This document shows, piece by piece, positions 51,210 through 59,389 of a DNA stretch of 64,000 bases (position 1 is its first letter; the number at the start of each line of letters is the position of its first letter). Both the position numbers and the translations under genes were made by a program. The DNA is from Glycomyces amatae (GTDB lineage Bacteria; Actinomycetota; Actinomycetes; Mycobacteriales; Micromonosporaceae), in NCBI RefSeq assembly GCF_020991375.1, contig NZ_JAJLQZ010000001.1:186001-250000 (forward strand), written 5' to 3'. The notes under the pieces are model-generated. The model ran no database searches. It saw nothing but the letters and a program-made list of their open reading frames with translations, and was not told where the DNA came from.

Positions 51210-51856
51210 TCGCCGAAGACTCGGTCCTGCTCAGAGAGGGCCTCGCCCGGCTCATGGAGATCGGCGGCATGGAGGTCGTCGACACGGTCGGGGACGCCGA
51301 GGCGCTCCTGCGCTCGGTCGAGCGCGACTGCCCCGACCTCGTGGTCGCGGACGTGCGGATGCCGCCCGACCAGAGCGACGAGGGCGTCCGCGCGGCCCTG
51401 GTGCTGCGCCGCCGCTACCCCGACCTGGCGATCCTCATGCTCTCCCAGTACGTCGAGGAGCGGTACGCGGTCGAACTGCTCACCGGGCAGATGCGCGGCA
51501 TCGGGTACCTCCTCAAGGACCGGGTGGCCGACGTCGCCGAGTTCCTCGACTCGCTGCGCCGCGTCGCCGCCGGCGGCACCGCCCTCGACCCGGAGGTCAT
51601 CTCGCAGCTCCTGGTCCGCCGCGACGGCGACGAGCTCGACCGCCTCACCCCCAGGGAGCGGGAGGTCCTGTCGCACATGGCGGAAGGCCGCTCCAACGCC
51701 GGCATCGCGGAGGTCCTGTTCCTCTCCGAAGGCGCCGTCAGCAAGCACATCAACTCGATATTCACCAAGCTCGGGCTCCCGCCCTCCGACAGCGGCAACC
51801 GCCGCGTGCTCGCCATTCTCAAGTTCCTGCAAGGCAACCCGAAGGACCGGTCATGA
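51197..51856 (+). CDS. LuxR/NarL-type response regulator
   Basis: The 219-residue protein has a receiver domain (RVVIAEDSVLLREGLARLM, phospho-Asp in LVVADVRMPP, YLLKD) and a LuxR-type helix-turn-helix (LTPREREVLSHMAEGRSNAGIAEVLFLSEGAVSKHINSIFTKLGL). It is the partner of the kinase encoded upstream, overlapping it by 13 bases, and overlaps the DUF4097 gene by four. Likely targets include its own operon. Confidence 0.95.
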   Translation: MRVVIAEDSVLLREGLARLMEIGGMEVVDTVGDAEALLRSVERDCPDLVVADVRMPPDQSDEGVRAALVLRRRYPDLAILMLSQYVEERYAVELLTGQMRGIGYLLKDRVADVAEFLDSLRRVAAGGTALDPEVISQLLVRRDGDELDRLTPREREVLSHMAEGRSNAGIAEVLFLSEGAVSKHINSIFTKLGLPPSDSGNRRVLAILKFLQGNPKDRS

Positions 51857-52653
51857 TCGACACCCCCGAGAAGCAGTCCGACACCGCCCTCCCCGACGAG
51901 CCCGCGTACCCCAACCGCAAGGTCTGGTGGATCGTCGGCGGCACGCTCACCGGCGCCCTGCTCCTGTTCGTCATGGCCGTCGCCGGCGTCTGGATCTGGG
52001 CGGCCTCCTCGCCCGAGGAGTGGACCACCACCGACGAGCGGTTCGCCGGCCCGGTCACCAACGCCGACATCGGCGTCGACCTCGGCGACATCGAACTGGA
52101 GCAGGCCTCCGGGACCGATGTCGAGCTGCGCTCCCACGCCGTGTGGCGCGGGAGCCAGCCCGAGGTCGCCGAGGAGGTCATCGGCAGCCGCTTCACCGCC
52201 ATGGCCGCCTGCGACGACGGCTGGGGCCTGTTCAGCGGCATCAACGAATGCCGCGTGGACTACACGATCGCGCTCCCCGCGGGCACCGCCGCGGAGGCCG
52301 CCACCGAGGTCGGCGACATCCGCATGGACGGGCTCGACGGCGACGTCGCCGTGGAGACCAGCGTGGGCGACGTCCACGGCGTCGACCTGCGCACCGCCGA
52401 CCTCGAGGTCGAGGCCAGCGTCGGCAACGTGGAACTGGAGTTCGAGCAGGTCCTCGGCGACATCACCGTCACCGCCGGCACCGGCGACGTCGTCATCGAG
52501 GTCCCCGACGACGGCACCGTCTACGCGGTCCGGTTCGACGCCGGCGTGGGCGAGCAGGACATCGACATCGCGACCGACGCCGAGGCGAAGGCCGACCGGG
52601 TCATCTCGGTGAACGCGGGCGTCGGCGACCTGACCGTCAGGTACGCCGCCTGA
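51853..52653 (+). CDS. Membrane-anchored DUF4097 (putative adhesin-like) protein
   Basis: The 266-residue protein has a short cytoplasmic N-terminus, one membrane helix (about 25-50), and an extracellular domain of repeating beta-strands with V-GD-I/V and VG-V motifs (EVGDIRMDGLDGDV, TSVGDVHGVDL, ASVGNVELEF, GTGDVVIEV, AGVGEQDIDI, AGVGDLTVRY), the right-handed beta-helix pattern of DUF4097. It overlaps the response-regulator gene (ATGA). The kinase-regulator-DUF4097 layout resembles envelope-stress systems such as LiaFSR, where a surface protein modulates the sensor. That parallel is inference. Confidence 0.85.
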   Translation: MIDTPEKQSDTALPDEPAYPNRKVWWIVGGTLTGALLLFVMAVAGVWIWAASSPEEWTTTDERFAGPVTNADIGVDLGDIELEQASGTDVELRSHAVWRGSQPEVAEEVIGSRFTAMAACDDGWGLFSGINECRVDYTIALPAGTAAEAATEVGDIRMDGLDGDVAVETSVGDVHGVDLRTADLEVEASVGNVELEFEQVLGDITVTAGTGDVVIEVPDDGTVYAVRFDAGVGEQDIDIATDAEAKADRVISVNAGVGDLTVRYAA

Positions 52654-52743
52654 CCTCCAGACCCGACACCGGAAACCCGAACGCCGCCCGCGACCGCCCG
52701 GTCGCGGGCGGCGCCGCGTCCGGACCCGTTGCGCCGCAGACGG

Positions 52744-52803
52744 TCAGCGGGCGTGTCAGCATCGCCGGGACCGGTATCAGCGCCGTATCAGCCCCGCGTC
52801 AGC
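52744..52803 (+). promoter_or_regulatory. Phased TCAGC direct repeats
   Basis: Five copies of TCAGC start at 52744, 52756, 52777, 52788 and 52799, at spacings of 12, 21, 11 and 11 bases. Two are GTATCAGC. The phasing is near one helical turn, as in binding sites of dimeric response regulators. They end upstream of the membrane-protein gene. Confidence 0.45.
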
Positions 52804-52899
52804 ACGGCGGGCGAACCTGTCGGCATGGAGCCGAGCACCACCGGATTCCCGGAGGCGCCCGGCTCGGACCCCGATCCGCTCGAACCGAAAGAGCCCGCC

Positions 52900-53484
52900 A
52901 TGAACACCGTCCGCACCGCCCGCCCCGCCGCCGTCGCGTTCGCCGCCGTCCTCCACTTCGCGATCGCGCTGGCGTTCGCCTCGATCCCGGCCGTCGGCCT
53001 CCTCTACGGCGCCGACGTCCAGGCCGCCGCCGAAGCCGAGGCCGCCCGCCAGGGCCGGGACCCGGGCGTGCTGGCCGCGGCCGGACTCGCCTTCGACGAG
53101 CGCGGCGTCGCGATCTGGGCGCCGTTCGCCATCGCCGCCGCCGTCGCGGCCCTCGGCGCACTGCTCCTGGCGGGCAAGCGGTTCGCCCGCGTCCTCTCCT
53201 TCATCGCACTGCCGCTGGTACTGGCCGGGAACGCGCTCATCATGGCCGGCAACGCCGCCGCCGCCGAGAAGGTGCAGGCCGTGTTCGACGCCTCGGACGA
53301 CGCGGCCGTGCGCTCCCTCGACGCCGCCGCCCTCTTGGACGCCGCCTACGCCGCCTACCCCGGTTGGCTGCCGGCCCTCGAAGGCGCCCGCTTCGCGGTG
53401 ATCGTCGCCGGCTGCGTCCTCGGCGTCGTCCTCCTGGCCCTGCGCCCGGCCCGCGGCCACTTCCGCAAGGCGGAGCGGCTGTAA
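52900..53484 (+). CDS. Four-helix membrane protein of unknown function
   Basis: The 194-residue protein has about four membrane helices (about 8-35, 73-93, 98-118 and 163-183) with an Ala/Asp/Glu-rich loop between the first pair and another before the last. The C-terminus is basic. ATG 52900 is uncertain; an in-frame ATG at 52825 would add 25 Pro/Glu/Asp-rich residues, and neither has a strong Shine-Dalgarno. Five TCAGC repeats lie upstream. I do not recognise the family. A hairpin follows at 53502-53536. Confidence 0.65.
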   Translation: MNTVRTARPAAVAFAAVLHFAIALAFASIPAVGLLYGADVQAAAEAEAARQGRDPGVLAAAGLAFDERGVAIWAPFAIAAAVAALGALLLAGKRFARVLSFIALPLVLAGNALIMAGNAAAAEKVQAVFDASDDAAVRSLDAAALLDAAYAAYPGWLPALEGARFAVIVAGCVLGVVLLALRPARGHFRKAERL

Positions 53485-53501
53485 GCGAGGCGAGCCGTTC
53501 C

Positions 53502-53536
53502 GGCGGCGGCCGCACCACCGTGGTGCGGCCGCCGCC
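53502..53536. terminator. Hairpin terminator
   Basis: A perfect 16-bp stem (53502-53517 with 53521-53536) around a CCG loop, 17 bases after the preceding stop codon. Confidence 0.8.
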
Positions 53537-53581
53537 AATGCCAGTGCCGTCAACGCCGGTGCCGTCCCGCAGCGGGTGGCG

Positions 53582-53587
53582 TAGTGT
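53582..53587 (+). promoter_or_regulatory. -10 box of the DUF952 gene (leaderless)
   Basis: TAGTGT ends eight bases before the ATG at 53596. Confidence 0.5.
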
Positions 53588-53595
53588 TCGCGGGC

Positions 53596-53916
53596 ATGAC
53601 GGAACTCCTGCACCTGACCGAGCCGGCCCTGTGGGAGGCCGCCCTGGCCTCGGGCCGGTACGAGGGCTCGACACGCGGGCGGACGCTCGCCGATGAGGGC
53701 TTCATCCACTGCTCGCTCCCCGAGCAGCTCCCGGCGGTCGCGGCGCTCGTGTACGGGGACTTCACCGGGCCGCTGGTGGTCCTGGTCATCGACCCCGAAC
53801 TCGTGGACGCGCCCCTCCGCTACGAGGCCCCCGCCCCGGGCGCGGAACGCTACCCGCACCTCTACGGGCCGCTCCCGACCGGCGCCGTCGTCGATGTGCG
53901 GCCGTGGAAGCCCTGA
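53596..53916 (+). CDS. DUF952 family protein
   Basis: The 106-residue protein matches DUF952: LLHLTEPALWEAALASGRYEGSTR, then DEGFIHCSLPEQL, LVVLVIDPELV and ERYPHLYGPLPTGAVVDV. The fold is related to ADP-ribosyltransferases, and some members share the H-Y-x-like sites, but the reaction is unknown. It starts eight bases after TAGTGT and is convergent with the SARP gene, 13 bases from its stop. Confidence 0.88.
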   Translation: MTELLHLTEPALWEAALASGRYEGSTRGRTLADEGFIHCSLPEQLPAVAALVYGDFTGPLVVLVIDPELVDAPLRYEAPAPGAERYPHLYGPLPTGAVVDVRPWKP

Positions 53917-53929
53917 GCGCCTTCCGGTC

Positions 53930-56900
53930 TCAGCCCCGGGCGCTCTCCGCGAGCAGCAGTTCGACCGCCGCGTCCCGGCCCATCGCGGTGCCGCGCTCGA
54001 AGGACTCCTCGAACGCCCGGTCGCCGAGCGCCTCCCGCGCCCGCTCGGGGGTGCGCAGGGCCGCGTCGTACCCGCGTCCGTCCGCAGCGCCCAGCAGCGC
54101 GAAGGCCGCCCCCAGCAGCGTCGCCGCGCGGTCCGCGCCCCCGTCCGCGAGGGCGACGGCGGCGCCGACCCTGGCGGCCACGGCGAGGTTCGGGTCCGCC
54201 GCCGCCGTCAGGTGTGAGCTCGTCAGCGCGCCGAGCCTGCGGCGCGCCAGCGCCGCGTCGCCTTCGGCGAGGGCGGCCACGGCGCGCAGCGCCGCCCCCC
54301 ACACCTGCACCCGCGAGTCCTCCACGCTGCCGTCGAAGACCCGTTCGGCGGCGTCGAGCTCGCGCAGCGCCTCGGCCCGGTCGCCCGCGTGCAGCAGCAC
54401 CTGGGCGCGGCACCACCGCACGTACGCCGTGGTGTGCGGGTCGCGGTCGGCGTCGGTCCGCTCCGAAGCCAGCGCCAGCGGCTCCCAGGCGCGCTCGACC
54501 GCGCCGCCGAGGGCGGTGGCGAGGCCCAGCTCGGCGTAGGTCTCGGCGGCGTCGGCGGCCGTCCCGAGCTCGTCGAGGAGCCGCGCCGCCCGGGCGAGCG
54601 CCTCCCGGGCCGCGTCGTGGTCGCCGCGCCGTGCCCAGTACTCGGCGCGCATCCGCAGGACCGACGCCAGGCCGAAGCGCTCGCCCAGCACCGTGAACTC
54701 GGCCTCGGCCCGCTCGACCTGCGCGGCGCCTTCGGGACCGGTCGAGCCCTCGCCGACGGCCGCCGCCGTGAGCAGGACGATGCCCCGCTCCCAGCCCCCG
54801 GCCGAGGCGAGGTCGCCCGCGACGTCCGGGTCGGACAGGAACGCCGGGGCGATGGCCATGAGCGCCCGTCCTGCGATCCCGCCGCCCGCCTTGCGGCCCA
54901 AGGCGATGCCTTCGGTGATCGAGCGGGCCCCCGCCTCGGGGTCGCCGAGCTGGCTCTGCGACATGCCCGTCATGAGCAGGACCGCGGGCCGCAGTGGCGC
55001 GGGGACCTCGCCGGGCAGGCCCAGCACGGCCGCGAACCAGTGCTGGAGCTGGCTGCGGAAGCCGCGCAGATGCCAGTACCAGAACAGGGCCGCGACCATC
55101 CGCAGACCGGTCTCCTTGTCGCCGTTCGCGACCGATCGGCCGAGGACCGCGAGCAGGTTGTCGTGCTCGGCGTCCAGGCGCGCCATCGCCTCGAGCTGGA
55201 CGGCCGACCGGGTCTCGTCGTCGGACCGCTCGGCCAGGTCGACGCAGTAGCGGGCCATGGCGTCCCGCTCGGCCTCGCCGTCCCCGTCGCGGTCCAGCCG
55301 CGCGGCCGCGTAGGACCGGATGGTCTCGAGCATCCGGTACCGACCGCCATCATGTTCCACAAGGGACTTGTCGACGAGCCCGGCGAGCGCGCCGAGGTCG
55401 CCGACCCGGTCCAGGCCGACCCCGCCGGGGTAGACCGACATCCACATCGCCAGGGCCCGTTCGGCGTCCGAGAGCAGCTCCCAGCTCCAGGCGATGACGC
55501 CCTCCAGGGTGCGGTGCCGCTCGGGGGCGGTGCGGTCGGCCCCGGCGAGCAGCGCGAACCGGTCGTCCAGGCGGGCGGCGATCTGGGCCGCGTCCAGGGC
55601 CCGCATGCGCGCGGCGGCCAGCTCGACGGCGAGCGGCAGGCCGTCCAGGCGGCGGCAGATCTCCACGACCGCAGGGGTGTTGGCCGCGTCGAGGGCGAAA
55701 CCGGGACGGACCGCGGCGGCCCGTTCGCAGAACAGCCGCACCGCCGGGCTCTCCTCAGGACGGTCGGCCGACAGCGGCAGCGGCGGGATCGGGTACAGCC
55801 GCTCGCCGCCGATCGCGAGGGCTTCGCGGCTGGTGGCGAGGATGCGCAGGCCCGGGCAGGCGCCCAGGAGCCGGGCGGCGAGGGCGGCGGCGGCCCCGAT
55901 CCGGTGCTCGCAGTTGTCGAGCACCACGAGCGCGTCCTGATCGGCGAAGTACTCCTCCAGGCGGGAGGCCGCGTCGTGCGCGGAGGGCTCCAGCAGCCCG
56001 GCCTCGCGGGCGCCCACGGCGCGGAGCACCGCGGGCGCGACGTCGGCGTCGTCGACCACCGCCGCCAGCTCGACCAGCCACACCCCTTGCGGCGCGAGGT
56101 CGGACATGCGGGCGGCGGCCTCGACCGCCAGGCGCGTCTTGCCCGCGCCGCCGGGCCCGGTGACGGTGACCAGGCGCGCGGCCGCGAGGGCCGCCGCGAG
56201 CGCTTCGAGGTCGGCCTCGCGCCCGACCAGGCTGGTCAGCTGGGCTTTGAGGTTGCTGCGGCGCCGCTCGGGGCGCGCGGTCGGCGCGGCGCTCCGGCGC
56301 AGGACGTGGAGGTGCAGTTCGGCCAGTTCGGCGGAGGGGTCGGCGCCGAGCTCGTCGGCGAGCCGCCCGCGGGTCCGCTCGAACACGTCGAGGGCCTCGG
56401 CCGGGCGGCCGGTGGCGTAGAGGGCGCGCATGAGCAGGGCCTGCCAGCGCTCGTCGAGCGGGTGCGCGGCGGCGACCGGTTCGAGTTCGGCGAGCACGTC
56501 GGCGCCGGCCGCGATCTCGAGGGCGAGGCGCTCGCGGGCGGTCTCCGAGCGCAGGCGTTCGAGCCTGACCGCCTCGGCCCGGGCGAAGCGGAGGTCGAGC
56601 AGGTCGGCGAAGGCCGCTCCGCGCCAGAGGGACTCGGCTTCGCGGAGGGCGGCGAGGTCGCCGCGGCGGCCGGTCTCGGCGAGGCGTTCGAAGCGGAGGA
56701 CGTCGACGTCGGCCGGGTCGAGGGCGAGCCGGTAGCCGGCGGTGCCGCGTGTGAGCCGCTCGGCGCCGACGGCGCGGCGCACGCGTGAGACGAGGGCTTG
56801 GAGCGCGTTCGCGGAGGGCGCCTCGCCTTCCCAGACGGCGTCGGTGAGGGTGTCGGCCGAGATCTCGCGGCCCGGTTCGAGGGCGAGGCGGGCGACGAGC

Positions 56901-56983
56901 GCGCGGAGCCGGGCCCCGGCGAGTTCGACGGGCTGGTCCTCGTCGTCGCGGACGGCGAAGGGCCCGAGCAGGAGTACGCGCAT
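53930..56983 (-). CDS. SARP/AfsR-type regulator with NB-ARC ATPase and TPR-like tail
   Basis: The 1017-residue protein has an OmpR-like winged helix (about 1-95, MRVLLLGPFAVRDDEDQPVELAG through RVRRAV), a BTAD domain (about 100-240), an NB-ARC/STAND ATPase (about 260-560: Walker A VTGPGGAGKT, Walker B LVVLDNCEH, LATSREAL) and a C-terminal helical region with TPR-like repeats (about 650-1000). This AfsR-like layout is typical of pathway regulators of secondary metabolism in actinomycetes; no biosynthetic cluster adjoins it here. ATG 56983 follows CACACT by seven bases, and no Shine-Dalgarno is evident. Confidence 0.9.
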   Translation of the reverse strand: MRVLLLGPFAVRDDEDQPVELAGARLRALVARLALEPGREISADTLTDAVWEGEAPSANALQALVSRVRRAVGAERLTRGTAGYRLALDPADVDVLRFERLAETGRRGDLAALREAESLWRGAAFADLLDLRFARAEAVRLERLRSETARERLALEIAAGADVLAELEPVAAAHPLDERWQALLMRALYATGRPAEALDVFERTRGRLADELGADPSAELAELHLHVLRRSAAPTARPERRRSNLKAQLTSLVGREADLEALAAALAAARLVTVTGPGGAGKTRLAVEAAARMSDLAPQGVWLVELAAVVDDADVAPAVLRAVGAREAGLLEPSAHDAASRLEEYFADQDALVVLDNCEHRIGAAAALAARLLGACPGLRILATSREALAIGGERLYPIPPLPLSADRPEESPAVRLFCERAAAVRPGFALDAANTPAVVEICRRLDGLPLAVELAAARMRALDAAQIAARLDDRFALLAGADRTAPERHRTLEGVIAWSWELLSDAERALAMWMSVYPGGVGLDRVGDLGALAGLVDKSLVEHDGGRYRMLETIRSYAAARLDRDGDGEAERDAMARYCVDLAERSDDETRSAVQLEAMARLDAEHDNLLAVLGRSVANGDKETGLRMVAALFWYWHLRGFRSQLQHWFAAVLGLPGEVPAPLRPAVLLMTGMSQSQLGDPEAGARSITEGIALGRKAGGGIAGRALMAIAPAFLSDPDVAGDLASAGGWERGIVLLTAAAVGEGSTGPEGAAQVERAEAEFTVLGERFGLASVLRMRAEYWARRGDHDAAREALARAARLLDELGTAADAAETYAELGLATALGGAVERAWEPLALASERTDADRDPHTTAYVRWCRAQVLLHAGDRAEALRELDAAERVFDGSVEDSRVQVWGAALRAVAALAEGDAALARRRLGALTSSHLTAAADPNLAVAARVGAAVALADGGADRAATLLGAAFALLGAADGRGYDAALRTPERAREALGDRAFEESFERGTAMGRDAAVELLLAESARG

Positions 56984-57405
56984 ACGGGCAAGTGTGCCCT
57001 GCCCCGCCGACCAGGCCGGGAGCGGCGGCGCGGAACGAGGCGCACGCCGAAGGCGACGGGCGCTGCACGGGCCCCTGGACACAAGGGTGTCCGAAGGGTG
57101 CGACAAAACGGCCGGGGCATCCGGACCGCCGCCCCGCTGCTGGCGGGGAGGTGCGACCTCCATGCCGATCGGGAGCGTGATCGCGGTGGCCGACCCGCTG
57201 CCGGCGGGATGTCCGGCTCCGCGCCGAGGAGGACCCGCCACGACCGCTGCCCGCACGCCGCCGGCGGCGATGCGAGAAACTTTTTCCCCCGAATGAGGAC
57301 CGCTGGGGCGGAAATTGTCGGACCCGGTGGATACGGTCGCCGCGGCAACTGAATAGCGAGCGCGGCGCCTTCGGGCGAGGCGCGATCGACCGATTGGACG
57401 GTGCG
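56984..57405. other. Long intergenic region upstream of the SARP gene
   Basis: About 420 bases with no convincing gene. It has weak resemblance to the 70-bp repeat near 57061-57115 (GGGTGCGACAAAACGG) and a shared TTGTCGGACCC near 57319, plus an A/T-rich patch at about 57270-57300 that could hold the promoter of the gene at 57406. Confidence 0.4.
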
Positions 57406-58698
57406 ATGGCGGCAACGAGACCATCAGTCAGTTCACGGAACCAGGCCGGGCCGCAGGCCCACGCCGACCACCCCGGCGGCATCGCCCCGCCGGACGCGGG
57501 CCTTCCGGCCGACGCGGAACCCACCACCGATTCCCGGGCCCCGGCCCTGTTCGCCGATCACCTGCTCGGCACCGCACCACTCGATCCGAGCCCCGCCGAG
57601 CACTCGGCGGGCACCGCCCCGCCGATGCCGGGCCCCTTCCCGGACCGCGGCGCCGGAGCGGCGAGACCGTTCTCGGAGCAGGGCGACACGCTGCAAGGAC
57701 CCGAGATGGTCGCACGGGCACTGCCGTTCGCCACAGTCCCCTCCGAGCCGCTGCGGGAGCATTTCACCAGGTGGCTGCTCTGCTCGCTGGCCCACACCGC
57801 CCGGAGGCGCGGTCTCGCCGGGACCGAAGCGCGGCGGACCGGACCGGCGCGAGCGGCACCGGACGCCGCACCGGGCCCTGAACCGGAGCGGTCATCCGGA
57901 CCAGAAGGCACCGGAGCGGCCGCGCAAGGCGCGGCACCAGGCGCCGAGCCGGGGCGGCCATTCGAACCGGAAGGCGTCGCGGCAGTCGCGGAAGACGCCA
58001 CGCCGGGTTCCGCGCCACGGCGGCCATCTGAACCGGAAGGCACCGCGGCGGCCGCGAAACCCGAGGCTGGAGTTCTTACCGGGCCCACACACCTACTGGG
58101 AGGCCCCGCCGCAAAGCGGCGGCGCCGACCCGCCGGCACGGCCCGATCGAAGCCGCGACCGCCCGCATTCGGGACTCCGCTCGGGACCGGCGATCCGGCT
58201 GCTCTGCCGTCCGAACCCGAGACACCGCCTGAAACCGGCGATCCGGCTGCTCTACTGCCCGAACCCGAGACCGGCGGTCCGGACGCGCGCCCGCGGCCCC
58301 GGTTCGTGCGGCGGGGCGACCCGACGGTGTGGGTCACCAAGTCGTTCCTGCGCTCGCGCGGCTGGACCGAGGCCGCGATCCGCGACTTCCTGCCCGAGCC
58401 CGAGGGCCTGAAACCGAACCCGCGATTCCCCGCCACCGGGGCGCCGATGCGGGTCTGGAGGCCGGAGACCGTGGGGGCGGCCGAGCGCGCGCCGGAGTGG
58501 CAGGCCTGGTTGGAGCAGTCGCTGCGGCGCAGGCGGACCTCACTGGAATCGCTGTCGGCCTCCGACGACGCGGACTTCCGCCTCCGGCTCGAGACCGCCG
58601 CGAAGGCCATCGAACCGCATGTCGACCGCCCTGCGGAGGTTTGCGCGGACCGCCCGGCGGAAACCGAGGGGGAAGGCGGTGATGCCGACGGCCGGTGA
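57406..58698 (+). CDS. Repeat-rich protein with a C-terminal HTH-like domain
   Basis: The 430-residue protein has a Pro/Ala/Gly/Glu-rich N-terminal 290 residues holding three imperfect repeats of about 23 residues (APGPEPERSSGPEGT, APGAEPGRPFEPEG, TPGSAPRRPSEPEGT, about 145-215) and a shorter GDPAALxxEPET repeat (about 260-290). The C-terminal domain (about 305-385, VTKSFLRSRGWTEAAIRDFLPEPEGLKPNPRFP, then MRVWRPETV) resembles a domain seen in several actinobacterial proteins that probably binds nucleic acid. The start is uncertain (TTG 57394 or ATG 57406). Codon use fits the + strand; the overlapping minus frame does not look real. Function unknown. Confidence 0.55.
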   Translation: MAATRPSVSSRNQAGPQAHADHPGGIAPPDAGLPADAEPTTDSRAPALFADHLLGTAPLDPSPAEHSAGTAPPMPGPFPDRGAGAARPFSEQGDTLQGPEMVARALPFATVPSEPLREHFTRWLLCSLAHTARRRGLAGTEARRTGPARAAPDAAPGPEPERSSGPEGTGAAAQGAAPGAEPGRPFEPEGVAAVAEDATPGSAPRRPSEPEGTAAAAKPEAGVLTGPTHLLGGPAAKRRRRPAGTARSKPRPPAFGTPLGTGDPAALPSEPETPPETGDPAALLPEPETGGPDARPRPRFVRRGDPTVWVTKSFLRSRGWTEAAIRDFLPEPEGLKPNPRFPATGAPMRVWRPETVGAAERAPEWQAWLEQSLRRRRTSLESLSASDDADFRLRLETAAKAIEPHVDRPAEVCADRPAETEGEGGDADGR

Positions 58699-58827
58699 CG
58701 TCCGATCTTGAGCATTCGGAGTCGGTGAATCGCCGGTCTGCGCGTCGCCCGGCTCCTAGGTTGGAGGGCGGTCGGCAACCGCCGGTCTGATTCGGCGCAC
58801 CGGGAAATCCAAGGAAGGGAGCCGGAC

Positions 58828-59181
58828 ATGAGTGATTTCGCGTTCGCGGGGAAGGTCTTCGAGATCCGTCTCGACAACGGGGTCGTCTTCCACAACACCT
58901 ACGGGCCCGAAGGCGACAAGCTCCGCTACGAGATGATCGACGGCGCCGCCGAGGGCGGCTCGGGGACCGTCGACCTGTACGTGGGGGAGGTCTCCGACGG
59001 CGTCTACCTGGTGGGCTGGAACGAGGTCTCGGGAGCGGCGGTGGCCCATGTCATGGACTTCAACACCAAGCGGCTCACCGCGTTCTGGTCGTTCGACGAG
59101 GGCGGCGGGCGGTCCGCGGAGGTGCGCACCGGGACCTTCCAGGAGCGGGACCTGTCGGGAGGTGGCCTAATGGAGCAATAG
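58828..59181 (+). CDS. MoaF-like calycin-fold protein
   Basis: The 117-residue protein has the short beta-rich sequence of the MoaF N-terminal-like/lipocalin group: FAFAGKVFEIRLDNGVVFHNTYG, LRYEMIDG, VDLYVGEVSDGVYLVGWNEVSG and VAHVMDFNTKRLTAFWSF. It probably binds a small hydrophobic or phenolic ligand in the cytoplasm. AAGGAAGGGAG precedes the ATG. It is convergent with the pentapeptide-repeat gene; the octamer array lies between them. Confidence 0.8.
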   Translation: MSDFAFAGKVFEIRLDNGVVFHNTYGPEGDKLRYEMIDGAAEGGSGTVDLYVGEVSDGVYLVGWNEVSGAAVAHVMDFNTKRLTAFWSFDEGGGRSAEVRTGTFQERDLSGGGLMEQ

Positions 59182-59256
59182 CCGTTTTCGGTCGCAGCGA
59201 AGGGGGAAACCCGGCTAGGTCAGTGGATGAGGGCGGCGGTGATGGTCATTATCAGT

Positions 59257-59384
59257 CGCCGCAACGCCGCAACGCCGCAACGCCGCAACGCCGCAACGCC
59301 GCAACGCCGCAACGCCGCAACGCCGCAACGCCGCAACGCCGCAACGCCGCAACGCCGCAACGCCGCAACGCCGCAACGCCGCAA
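59257..59384. repeat. Sixteen perfect tandem copies of the octamer CGCCGCAA
   Basis: From 59257 to 59384 the octamer CGCCGCAA repeats 16 times with no mismatch (128 bp). It ends five bases beyond the stop codon of the minus-strand pentapeptide gene and 75 bases after the MoaF-like gene. Eight is not a multiple of three, so copy changes would shift any frame crossing it. Confidence 0.97.
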
Positions 59385-59389
59385 CCGGC

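Noticed and set aside
59257..59384. CRISPR array
   Set aside because: The units are 8-bp with no spacers and there are no cas genes, so this is a tandem repeat only.
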